15,852 nucleotides of DNA from Thermotogaceae bacterium (GTDB lineage Bacteria > Thermotogota > Thermotogae > Thermotogales > Thermotogaceae), in NCBI GenBank assembly GCA_021161105.1, contig JAGHBG010000031.1:1-15852 (forward strand), given 5' to 3'. Positions 7,241 to 13,614 of this stretch are shown piece by piece (the first letter of the stretch is position 1; every line of letters starts with the position of its first letter). The translations under genes were made by a program, and so were the position numbers. Below the pieces are notes generated by a model. The model saw nothing but the letters and a program-made list of their open reading frames with translations. It did not search any database and was not told where the DNA came from.

Positions 7241-9604
7241 TCAAAATCCCATGCCAAAATCTATTCCTATGCCATTTTTATTCCAGATGATACCGACCTT
7301 TGGAAATGAACGGCTGTATGTTACAAATTCTGCTATTTCGCTTCCCACCATAGCTTTCAAATATATTCCTCCGTCGTATCCAAGATCCACTTCTCCAAAT
7401 ATGTGGGAAACATTGAAAAGCGGATCAAAAAGCCCTGCATCTCCAAACCACAGCGGGAATGCCAGACCAGCGCTGCCGTAAAATCCACCATAAAAACCCG
7501 CAGTCGCTTTTATTATAAAGTCTCCTTCGTAAAATTTTAACTGCAAATTTCCTGAAAAGCCTTTATCTCCCCATCCTGCGTTTGTTCCAAATGCCAGGGA
7601 AGATACATACTGATTCCAGAATGTAGAAAAGGAGTATCTGCCTTCTGCATCGAAACTGCCTGATATTCCCCAGCTTGCTCCTGACGAGGTGGAAAAGCGA
7701 ACTCTTTTTAAGATAAGACTTGACTGAACGCCAGACTCCCATGGAAGTTTATAAGCGTATGCGGAAAAGTTGCTTAAGTTCAGGATGAAGACTCCGTAAA
7801 TGTCTGGTTTCAAACTTTGAGATAGAACAGGTGCTACTGTCCAGATGAGCGATAAATCTGGTGAGGCACCACCCAGAAGAACCCCTGCTTCCCAGTCAGT
7901 TTTATCTTTAAGTGCTACTGGCACATGGAGAATTGGATATAAAGTCTTTTTTAGATAATAGCTGTATGCATCAATTTCCTTTACCTTGACTTCTTTAAGT
8001 GTATGAACCTGCGGTTTCTCTGGCATGTATGGAACCTTTTTTACCCTCGCCTTGATTATTTCTGTTCCAGTAAAGTCTTGAGAGAATATAGCTGCGTAAA
8101 CCGTGCCATTTATAACTTTAGCGTTGTAGAAAGCAAAGCCTTTAGTCAATCTGTAAAATTTTCCGTTCTCAAAGCTGTACACGTCTGCAGATTCTTTATC
8201 AAGTCCAACAAAGTAGAGCATATTTTCAGTCCATCCAATGGAGTATTTGAACAGAGCATCATTTATCTCGAATATCTTCTTATCATTTTCGAATATTAAA
8301 ATTTTGCTTGAAAAATATCTGTCCTCCAAAAGAACAGCCATCTTGTTGCCACCTGCCGCAATTTCTCTTGCAAATCCTTTTACCACTATGGCATCTTTTT
8401 CTGTATATATAACCGACTTTTCTGAAAAAGGATCATAAACCGAATAAACCACATTTTTTCCATCCACATCAAAACTGCTTATAAGCCCATCTGCAACAAT
8501 TTTTTCTTTTCCTGTTGTGAGATCTACACGAACAATTCTTCTTTTGAAGTAGGAAAAGGGCATCGTAGATTTATACACATATCCTTCAAGGATGTATAGG
8601 TAATCACCCACCACCTTGAAATCAACAACACTTGATAGGTTTTTAATAAAAATTCTTTTACTGTTTTCGAGTTTGTATAGTTTGTATCCGTTCCATCCGT
8701 ATAGTTGCTCCTTTCCATAAAGAATTTTTGTATAGTAAATGGATCCTTTTTGCACATCGAGCTTGTTTATAAACGCGTTTTCTTCAGCTATGATGTGATC
8801 CCCCCGGGAAAAAGTCCTGTTTGTAAATTCTTCTTTCCACTTTTCAAAAAGGGCGTCAGGAGAAGAGCCAAAGGCTTCTTTAAAATCACAGGTTATACAC
8901 AGCCCCATAAAGTTGTCTGAGAAGCTTTTAAGAAAATCTTTCACTTTATCGTTGGAAAATCTATCATTCAGGAAGCTGTAAAACCTTGATGGAATGAAAT
9001 AGTACATAGAATACCCCATAAAATCTTCTTCTGCTGGAGACGAAATCCTCGCAAGGGAAGGGTTTTGTCCTTTTATATAACTTATTACAGCCGAATCTAT
9101 CACTGGATTATTTAGCCTTCCGCTGTCTCCAGGGAGACTGGATTCTGAATAAACTGGAGCAGCTTCGACAAAGGGGGATCTGAATTGAGAATCAAAAACT
9201 GGAACGCCGAAAAGGAGTTTAAAAAAAGCGTTAATGCCACCTGAGTAATTCAAATGTGATATATGAGAAAATTCGTGGACTGTCACTGTTTCATACCATG
9301 AATTGAAATTAAGAAACGGGTCTGGCTGAGCCCATGGAAGTACAGTTATTGAATTTGTAATAGTCTCAGCCATCCCATTTGTGATTGCACCGCTGTTTTT
9401 AAGAATTATCGTGACATTTCCAGGATCGTTTCCGATGAGATCGATAACATTATCTCTATATGTTTCATATGCTGTGGCTACAAAGCTTGCCTGTGCTGTC
9501 AGGCCATCTTCGTAAAGCAGGACTGCATGCGGGGATTGCAGTGCTCCAAGCGAGAAGCCGTGAAGTGCTATAAAGATAATCGGAATCAAAATGAATTTTC
9601 TCAT
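7241..9604 (-). CDS. Exported gluzincin-like metalloprotease with propeller-like region and C-terminal beta-barrel (787 aa)
   Basis: Numbering from the ATG at 9604, which has AGGGGAG 7 nt upstream; the frame continues upstream to 9649 without support. Residues 1-20 or so form a signal peptide (MRKF, a hydrophobic core, cleavage near SLGALQ). HEFSH (110-114) is an HExxH zinc motif, and FVEAAPVYSE (145-154) supplies the downstream Glu expected of the peptidase_MA/gluzincin group. A CxxC (236-239) could form a disulphide. From about 280 to 520 there are repeated short beta-strand pairs of the 'measure, key, value' type seen in TolB/beta-propeller regions. From about 570 the sequence becomes alternating hydrophobic/aromatic beta-strands rich in Gly, Ser and Tyr, ending in a C-terminal Phe, the usual signature of an outer-membrane beta-barrel. 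I infer a protease anchored in the outer membrane or toga. Protease activity and side of exposure are not shown. Confidence 0.75.
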   Translation of the reverse strand: MRKFILIPIIFIALHGFSLGALQSPHAVLLYEDGLTAQASFVATAYETYRDNVIDLIGNDPGNVTIILKNSGAITNGMAETITNSITVLPWAQPDPFLNFNSWYETVTVHEFSHISHLNYSGGINAFFKLLFGVPVFDSQFRSPFVEAAPVYSESSLPGDSGRLNNPVIDSAVISYIKGQNPSLARISSPAEEDFMGYSMYYFIPSRFYSFLNDRFSNDKVKDFLKSFSDNFMGLCITCDFKEAFGSSPDALFEKWKEEFTNRTFSRGDHIIAEENAFINKLDVQKGSIYYTKILYGKEQLYGWNGYKLYKLENSKRIFIKNLSSVVDFKVVGDYLYILEGYVYKSTMPFSYFKRRIVRVDLTTGKEKIVADGLISSFDVDGKNVVYSVYDPFSEKSVIYTEKDAIVVKGFAREIAAGGNKMAVLLEDRYFSSKILIFENDKKIFEINDALFKYSIGWTENMLYFVGLDKESADVYSFENGKFYRLTKGFAFYNAKVINGTVYAAIFSQDFTGTEIIKARVKKVPYMPEKPQVHTLKEVKVKEIDAYSYYLKKTLYPILHVPVALKDKTDWEAGVLLGGASPDLSLIWTVAPVLSQSLKPDIYGVFILNLSNFSAYAYKLPWESGVQSSLILKRVRFSTSSGASWGISGSFDAEGRYSFSTFWNQYVSSLAFGTNAGWGDKGFSGNLQLKFYEGDFIIKATAGFYGGFYGSAGLAFPLWFGDAGLFDPLFNVSHIFGEVDLGYDGGIYLKAMVGSEIAEFVTYSRSFPKVGIIWNKNGIGIDFGMGF

Positions 9605-9657
9605 ACTATATCTCCCCTCGAGCTCAGCAGCTCTTAAATAATGATTCATCCAGAATG

Positions 9658-9666
9658 ATTATATCA
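9658..9666 (-). promoter_or_regulatory. Extended -10 promoter for the peptidase operon
   Basis: Read on the minus strand, TGATATAAT is an extended -10 element (TGn plus perfect TATAAT). No good -35 is visible, which is usual for this class. It lies 53 nt before the ATG at 9604, giving a leader of about 45 nt that carries the AGGGGAG ribosome site. Confidence 0.5.
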
Positions 9667-9726
9667 CTCGCAGAAAAAGCAGATGCGTGTTTAGAAGAAC
9701 TTCCAGGCCGATAGAATGATAAAAGT

Positions 9727-9743
9727 TTCACATTAAATGTAAA
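9727..9743 (+). repeat. Operator-like inverted repeat in the divergent control region
   Basis: ACATT-A-AATGT (9730-9740) is a perfect inverted repeat with a one-base centre; after one mismatch on each side it continues as TT/AA. It lies midway between the divergent promoters of the peptidase and dehydrogenase operons, 20 nt upstream of a TTGACA -35, so it is placed like a regulator site. No regulator gene is present in the window. Confidence 0.35.
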
Positions 9744-9760
9744 TACGTGACAATATTTAT

Positions 9761-9790
9761 TTGACAGTATTTCTTGATATGAAGTGTAAA
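9761..9790 (+). promoter_or_regulatory. Upstream promoter of the dehydrogenase operon
   Basis: A perfect TTGACA (9761-9766) is followed after 18 nt by TGTAAA (9785-9790), a 4/6 match to the -10 consensus. The transcript would start near 9797 with a leader of about 70 nt. Confidence 0.4.
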
Positions 9791-9836
9791 ATTTATAGCA
9801 GGAGCTTTCAGAAATTTATTTTTATACCGCCGCAGA

Positions 9837-9845
9837 TGATAAAAT
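9837..9845 (+). promoter_or_regulatory. Extended -10 close to the dehydrogenase operon
   Basis: TGATAAAAT (9837-9845) is identical to the extended -10 of pyrG, including the preceding A. It predicts a start near 9852, right at the GGGGAGGG ribosome site (9851-9858), leaving a leader of about 14 nt. There is no good -35. It may act in tandem with the upstream TTGACA promoter. Confidence 0.4.
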
Positions 9846-9865
9846 GCTCAGGGGAGGGATGCTAA

Positions 9866-10189
9866 TTGGAAAGGAGAATAAAAAATCACCCAATCCTTGA
9901 TTTTGAAGAAAAAGGTTATGTAACAATTTATTTTGAGGGAATTCCGATAAAAGCTAAAGAGAACGAGACCATAGCCTCTGCTTTGATCGCCAATGGTTTT
10001 GATATTTTCGGTTTTACAGAGAAAGGAAGGCCAAGGGGATTTTTCTGCGCTATTGGTAAGTGCTCTTCCTGCCTTGTGGTTGTCGATGGTGTTCCGAATG
10101 TGAGGGCGTGCATGACAAAGGTGAGAGATGGAATGAAGGTTGAGAGACAGGTGGGAAGGGGGAAGCCAACATGGACAGAGCCAGAGTAA
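9866..10189 (+). CDS. 2Fe-2S ferredoxin-like small subunit of an amine/imino-acid dehydrogenase (HcnA/gamma type), 107 aa
   Basis: This small electron-transfer subunit binds one plant-type [2Fe-2S] cluster. The ligands are C61, C66, C69 and C82, in a C-x4-C-x2-C-x12-C pattern within a Fer2_4-like fold that begins with strand pairs (YVTIYFEGIPI, about 18-28). Proteins of this size form the N-terminal or small subunit of hydrogen cyanide synthase (HcnA), heterotrimeric D-hydroxyproline dehydrogenase and multi-subunit sarcosine/proline dehydrogenases. The start is TTG at 9866, chosen because GGGGAGGG ends 7 nt before it; an ATG at 9859 is out of frame and opens only 12 codons. The 3' end overlaps the next gene by 19 nt, so the two are coupled. 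It probably relays electrons from the flavoproteins to an acceptor. Confidence 0.88.
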   Translation: MERRIKNHPILDFEEKGYVTIYFEGIPIKAKENETIASALIANGFDIFGFTEKGRPRGFFCAIGKCSSCLVVVDGVPNVRACMTKVRDGMKVERQVGRGKPTWTEPE

Positions 10190-11982
10190 AAGCTCAGCTT
10201 CTTGTCGTTGGTGGAGGTCCTGCGGGGCTCACCGGTGCTATAGCAGCTGCTGAGAATGGTGTGGATGTTCTGGTTGTTGATGAAGGGCTTGAACCTGGAG
10301 GTCAGCTTGTAAAGCAAACCCACAAATTCTTTGGCCATCAGGGATTTTACGCATCAAAAAGAGGTTTTGAGATAGCGAAGATATTAAAAGATAAGGTAAA
10401 AAATCTTGGTATTAAGGTCATGTCTCAAACAACTCTTGTGGGTTTTTATGATGATTGTGCAGTGGCTTATGACAGGGAAAATAACAGAACGATAGAGATA
10501 GATTATGATTATGTTCTTCTTGCAACAGGAGCTTCTGAAAGATTTTTGATATTTAAAAACAACATGCTCCCGGGGGTTTATGGTGCAGGAGCTGTTCAAA
10601 CGCTCATGAATCAATACGGGGTTTTGCCGGGGGAGGATTTTTTAATAGTTGGCGCTGGAAACATCGGGCTTATTGTAGCGTATCAAATAATGCAGGCAGG
10701 AGGCAATGTAAGAGCTATTGTTGAGATATCAGACAAAGTTGGGGGTTATGAAGTTCACGCAAACAAGGTGAAGAGGATGGGAATTCCTATTCTTCTTCGC
10801 CACACGATAGTTGAAGCCATAGGGAAGGGTAGAGTGAAGGGAGCTGTAATTGCCCGCGTTGATGAGAATTACAGAATCATTGAGGAAACAAAGAGAGAAA
10901 TCGTTGTGGATACGATCTGCCTGGCGGTGGGTCTTCAGCCGTCGGTTGAGCTTGCAAATCAGCTAAAAGTTGAACTTGTTTATATTCCAGAACTTGGAGG
11001 GTACATTCCCAGAAGAGACGAAAACATGAGAACATCTGCTTCCAATGTATTCGTTGCCGGAGATCTGGCAGCGATAGAGGAAGCGACAAGCGCAATGGCA
11101 GAAGGCTATATAGCTGGATACGCAATAGCTCAGGATATAACAGGTAAGGATCTGTCAAAGGAGATGGAAAGATACAGAGAGGAGCTTAATGATTTAAGGA
11201 GAGGTCCATTTGGAGAAAAGATAAGGAAAGGCCTCAGGAAAATGGGAATAGATGTTCCATCAGGTGGCTACAGAGAAGAGAATCAGAAAGATTTTGGCCC
11301 TGTGGGGAAACTTCGCGCTGTTATAGAGTGCTACCAGAACATCCCATGTAACCCGTGTGAGGCTGTTTGTCCGACAAATGCCATAGATACGGGAGGAAAT
11401 ATAAACGGAATCCCGCATATAAACTATGAAAAGTGTGTTGGATGCGCGATGTGTGTAATGAAATGTCCCGGCCTTGCCATATTTATGGTGCAGGAGTTTG
11501 ATGAGTATTCCGTAGTTGGAATCCCTTATGAATTTGAGCCTTTACCCGAGAAAGGTCAGAAAGTTATTCTCATGGACCGGGGTGGAAAGGAAGTTGGAGA
11601 AGGCGTTGTCCATAGGGTGATGGTAAATAAAAAAGATAAGACACATGTTGTCTTTGTTGCGATGGAAAGAGGCCTTGAAAGAACGGTAAGACACTTCCGC
11701 CTTCCAACGAGAGAAGAAGAGAAAATAGTTTGCCGCTGTGAAGAAGTCACTAGAGAAGATGTAGAAAAAGCAATAGACATGGGATTCACCGATTTTGAAG
11801 AACTCAGAAGATACCTGAGAATAGGTATGGGGCCCTGTGGCGGAAGAACATGTCGTCTTTTAGCGGCCGGTATACTGGCAAGAAAACTTGGAAAGAGCAT
11901 AGAAGAGATATCACCAATGACCCTCAGACCACCATCGATTCCTCTGCCATTCTCTGCAATATTGAGAGGTGATGAAAAATGA
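10171..11982 (+). CDS. FAD/NAD oxidoreductase subunit with two 4Fe-4S clusters and BFD-like domain (HcnB/alpha type), 603 aa
   Basis: This is a fused flavoprotein-ferredoxin. GGGPAGL (14-20) is the FAD dinucleotide-binding motif, LLATGASER (116-124) a conserved strand, VGAGNIGL (160-167) the NAD(P)-type Rossmann motif, and FVAGD (294-298) the second FAD-contact motif. A 2x[4Fe-4S] ferredoxin insert follows, with C387, C393, C396 and C400 and with C422, C425, C428 and C432. The C-terminal BFD-like [2Fe-2S] domain has C521-x-C523 and C556-x4-C561. The flavin and BFD parts match HcnB, the alpha subunit of hydroxyproline/proline dehydrogenases and the sarcosine oxidase alpha C-terminal half; the in-line bacterial-type ferredoxin insert is an elaboration. 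Expected role: pass electrons from the beta-subunit flavin to NAD or ferredoxin. The spacing of its ATG after a G-rich ribosome site and the overlaps with both neighbours show one translational unit. Confidence 0.88.
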   Translation: MDRARVKAQLLVVGGGPAGLTGAIAAAENGVDVLVVDEGLEPGGQLVKQTHKFFGHQGFYASKRGFEIAKILKDKVKNLGIKVMSQTTLVGFYDDCAVAYDRENNRTIEIDYDYVLLATGASERFLIFKNNMLPGVYGAGAVQTLMNQYGVLPGEDFLIVGAGNIGLIVAYQIMQAGGNVRAIVEISDKVGGYEVHANKVKRMGIPILLRHTIVEAIGKGRVKGAVIARVDENYRIIEETKREIVVDTICLAVGLQPSVELANQLKVELVYIPELGGYIPRRDENMRTSASNVFVAGDLAAIEEATSAMAEGYIAGYAIAQDITGKDLSKEMERYREELNDLRRGPFGEKIRKGLRKMGIDVPSGGYREENQKDFGPVGKLRAVIECYQNIPCNPCEAVCPTNAIDTGGNINGIPHINYEKCVGCAMCVMKCPGLAIFMVQEFDEYSVVGIPYEFEPLPEKGQKVILMDRGGKEVGEGVVHRVMVNKKDKTHVVFVAMERGLERTVRHFRLPTREEEKIVCRCEEVTREDVEKAIDMGFTDFEELRRYLRIGMGPCGGRTCRLLAAGILARKLGKSIEEISPMTLRPPSIPLPFSAILRGDEK

Positions 11983-13121
11983 AAAGCTACAAAATCTGCA
12001 TCATAGGTGGCGGGATAATAGGATCTTCCATAGCCTATCATCTTGCAAAATTTGGAGAGAAAAATGTTGCAGTCTTTGAAAAAAGCTACATATCCTCTGG
12101 TTCTACTGGAAGGTGTGGTGGTGGCATACGCCAGCAGTGGAGTGCAAGAATGAATGTTCGGCTTGCTATGAGAAGCGTAAAACTCTTTGAAAGATTCAAG
12201 GAAGATACTGGCTTTGATATAGAGTACAAACAGGGCGGGTACCTTCTTATGGCGTATTCCGAGGATGAAGCCGCAAGATTTGAAAAGAATGTGAAAATGC
12301 AGAAAGAAGAAGGCCTTGAGGTTGAGATTCTCTCGCCAAAAATGGTAAAGGAAAGATATCCTTATATAAACACGGAAAGACTTGTTCTTGCGACCTTCGG
12401 GCCAACAGATGGCCATGCAAATCCCCATCTTGCAAATTTTGGATACATCTTCGCTGCTAAAAAGTTAGGAGTTGATGTTTACACCCACACAGAAGTGGAA
12501 GACATAGATGTTGTAAATAAAAAAATCATGGGGATAAACACAACTGCGGGGTACTTCAAATGCGATGTTGTTATAAATGCTGCTGGTGGATGGTCAGGAG
12601 AAATTGGAAAGATGGCCGGTGTGGATATTCCAACAACAAGCTATCGCCATCAGATATTTGTTACAGAGGCCCTTGAGAGCTTCTTCCCCTTCATGGCAAT
12701 ATCCTTTGATGGGAATTTCTACATGCGCCAGACCAAACATGGTCAGTTCATAATGGGAATGGGAGATCCCGACGAAAAACCAGGAATTAACCGTGATGTT
12801 TCCTTCCGCTTTGAAAGGGAAATGGCAGAAAAGATGGTAAAAATCTTTCCCTTCCTTGAAAACACAAGAATAATACGTCACTGGGCAGGATGCTACAACA
12901 TGTCACCCGATGCCCAGCCGATAATAGGATGCTCAAAAGATGTGGAAGGTTTCTGTTATGCTGTTGGATTTTCCGGTCATGGATTCATGCTTGCTCCCGC
13001 CGTTGGAGAAGCCCTTGCACAAAAACTGATTTTTGGCAGACCAAAAGAGGTCGAAATAGACTTCCTCGATATTGACAGACTGAAAGGAAAGAGTTTTGAA
13101 GTGGAGGGAAATGTAGTGTAA
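11979..13121 (+). CDS. FAD-dependent amine/imino-acid dehydrogenase, DAO superfamily (HcnC/sarcosine or proline dehydrogenase beta type), 380 aa
   Basis: This is the catalytic flavin subunit. GGGIIGSSIA (10-19) is the FAD motif and GSTGRCGGGIRQQW (41-54) is the second FAD block typical of the beta-subunit group. AAGGWSG (201-207) is the conserved strand, MSPDAQPIIG (308-317) the substrate-side block, and GFSGHGFMLAPAVGE (330-344) the C-terminal FAD contact. A free His near R44 that would mark covalent flavin, as in monomeric sarcosine oxidase, is not obvious. Candidate substrates from family knowledge are sarcosine, glycine, L-proline or D-hydroxyproline; I cannot choose among them. ATGA overlap with the alpha gene and AGAGGTGA upstream show coupling. 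This is the last gene of the operon; a strong terminator starts 23 nt after its stop. Confidence 0.88.
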   Translation: MKSYKICIIGGGIIGSSIAYHLAKFGEKNVAVFEKSYISSGSTGRCGGGIRQQWSARMNVRLAMRSVKLFERFKEDTGFDIEYKQGGYLLMAYSEDEAARFEKNVKMQKEEGLEVEILSPKMVKERYPYINTERLVLATFGPTDGHANPHLANFGYIFAAKKLGVDVYTHTEVEDIDVVNKKIMGINTTAGYFKCDVVINAAGGWSGEIGKMAGVDIPTTSYRHQIFVTEALESFFPFMAISFDGNFYMRQTKHGQFIMGMGDPDEKPGINRDVSFRFEREMAEKMVKIFPFLENTRIIRHWAGCYNMSPDAQPIIGCSKDVEGFCYAVGFSGHGFMLAPAVGEALAQKLIFGRPKEVEIDFLDIDRLKGKSFEVEGNVV

Positions 13122-13143
13122 GTGCATGCTATTTGAAATGAAC

Positions 13144-13165
13144 GGGGCCCGGAAGGGCCCTTTTT
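13144..13165 (+). terminator. Intrinsic terminator of the dehydrogenase operon
   Basis: GGGCCC (13145-13150) pairs with GGGCCC (13155-13160) around a GGAA tetraloop of GNRA type, and TTTTTG follows. The all-GC 6-bp stem with stable loop and U-tract is a textbook Rho-independent terminator. Confidence 0.92.
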
Positions 13166-13223
13166 GTTGTAAAGCAAATCTCGTAAAAACAGCGATAATT
13201 CTTGTCCGTTTTTATAAGATTTT

Positions 13224-13275
13224 TGAGTTGTTATTGGAGTAAAGATACAAAAATCTAAATATCTTTCTGAACTCG
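13224..13275 (+). repeat. Nested inverted repeats in the intergenic stretch
   Basis: GAGTT (13225-13229) pairs with AACTC (13270-13274), extended by a possible T-G pair, and encloses AAAGATA (13241-13247) paired with TATCTTT (13260-13266) over a 12-nt loop. The arms are AT-rich and unequal bulges separate the two helices, so stability is modest. It could be a folded RNA, a protein site, or chance. Confidence 0.3.
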
Positions 13276-13322
13276 TTTTGAAGAATAATCATAATTTCAC
13301 TCGGTAAAATCCCTAATAATTC

Positions 13323-13351
13323 TCGACAATCTGTCGTAGAACTAATATAAC
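13323..13351 (+). promoter_or_regulatory. Near-consensus promoter for a possible small RNA
   Basis: TCGACA (13323-13328) and TATAAC (13346-13351) each match consensus at 5 of 6 positions with the ideal 17-nt spacer. CGACA-ATC-TGTCG (13324-13336) is a perfect inverted repeat over the -35, and ATAAC-N6-GTTAT (13347-13362) lies over the -10 and start point. Both are placed like operators. The predicted start is near 13358. Confidence 0.5.
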
Positions 13352-13357
13352 GTATTT

Positions 13358-13477
13358 GTTATCAATTTCCTGATGTCGCTGTATCCAACCACTATTTTTC
13401 ATTCTAATGTGAGTATCCTTGTTTGCTCTTTTATCAAGGCTCCTTCACTGTCCGGGGCTTTCGCCCCGTTTTGTTTT
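13358..13477 (+). ncRNA. Putative small RNA of about 120 nt, unassigned
   Basis: The call rests on a promoter with ideal spacing upstream and a strong intrinsic terminator at the end, with no convincing reading frame between. An internal CCTTG (13417-13421) can pair with CAAGG (13435-13439). I do not recognise a known RNA family (not 6S, tmRNA, SRP or RNase P by length and motifs). It could be a trans-acting small RNA, a regulated leader whose read-through would reach pyrG 137 nt further on, or a spurious combination of signals. Confidence 0.35.
13453..13477 (+). terminator. Intrinsic terminator upstream of pyrG
   Basis: CGGGGC (13453-13458), a TTTC loop and GCCCCG (13463-13468) are followed by TTTTGTTTT. 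The stem is fully GC-paired. No known gene ends here: the dehydrogenase operon already terminated about 290 nt upstream, so this terminator must serve another transcript. Confidence 0.85.
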
Positions 13478-13563
13478 CCTCCACCAGACACATTTGATTT
13501 TACACTACCTTTGAACAGGCAATGTAGCTATCCATTTGCAGCCTGCATATTATAAAGCACGAA

Positions 13564-13591
13564 TTGCCATCTTTAGATCAAATGATAAAAT
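13564..13591 (+). promoter_or_regulatory. pyrG promoter with extended -10
   Basis: TTGCCA (13564-13569, 5/6 to consensus), a 16-nt spacer, and TAAAAT (13586-13591, 5/6) preceded by TGA, giving an extended -10. The transcript should start near 13598, leaving a leader of about 17 nt that is mostly ribosome site. Confidence 0.65.
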
Positions 13592-13605
13592 CCTCTCTGA
13601 GAGGA
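13591..13605 (+). repeat. Inverted repeat overlapping the pyrG start point and ribosome site
   Basis: TCCTCTC-T-GAGAGGA is perfect over 7 bp per arm. As RNA it can form a 6-bp stem with a CTG loop. The right arm overlaps the GAGGAGGG Shine-Dalgarno sequence (13601-13608), so a transcript that includes the left arm would hide it, while one started at the local promoter would not. Confidence 0.55.
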
Positions 13606-13614
13606 GGGACTTTG

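Larger units (their letters stand above)
13122..13614. other. 493-bp stretch without a protein gene
   Basis: It contains, in order: the intrinsic terminator of the dehydrogenase operon, an AT-rich segment with nested inverted repeats (13224-13275), a near-consensus promoter (13323-13351), a transcript-sized stretch ending in a second intrinsic terminator (13453-13477), about 85 bp with no clear signal apart from CAGGC/GCCTG (13516-13545), and the pyrG promoter and ribosome site. The base composition is more AT-rich than the genes, apart from the terminators. The one plus-strand open frame (13373-13555) runs through the terminator hairpin and lacks a ribosome site. Confidence 0.7.

Noticed and set aside
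7242..7244. TTG start giving the M20 peptidase six more residues
   Set aside because: It overlaps the neighbour's stop and has no ribosome site, while GAGGTG is ideally spaced for the ATG at 7226.
6140..7481. Several plus-strand open frames over the M20 gene
   Set aside because: They are shadows of a gene with a complete metal-site motif set on the other strand.
9605..9649. Upstream ATG adding 15 residues to the metalloprotease
   Set aside because: It would place a charged stretch ahead of the signal peptide, and AGGGGAG is spaced for the ATG at 9604.
11556..12428. Long 290-codon open frame on the minus strand
   Set aside because: It is fully antisense to two clear flavoprotein genes, has no ribosome site, and its translation is low-complexity and unlike a folded protein family.
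13373..13555. 60-codon plus-strand open frame in the pyrG upstream gap
   Set aside because: No Shine-Dalgarno sequence before its ATG, and it runs through the intrinsic terminator hairpin at 13453-13477.
13358..13614. CTP-sensing pyrG attenuator of the Bacillus type
   Set aside because: That mechanism needs a GGG start and a pyrimidine-rich antiterminator partner in the same leader. Here the predicted upstream start lacks GGG and pyrG has its own promoter after the terminator.
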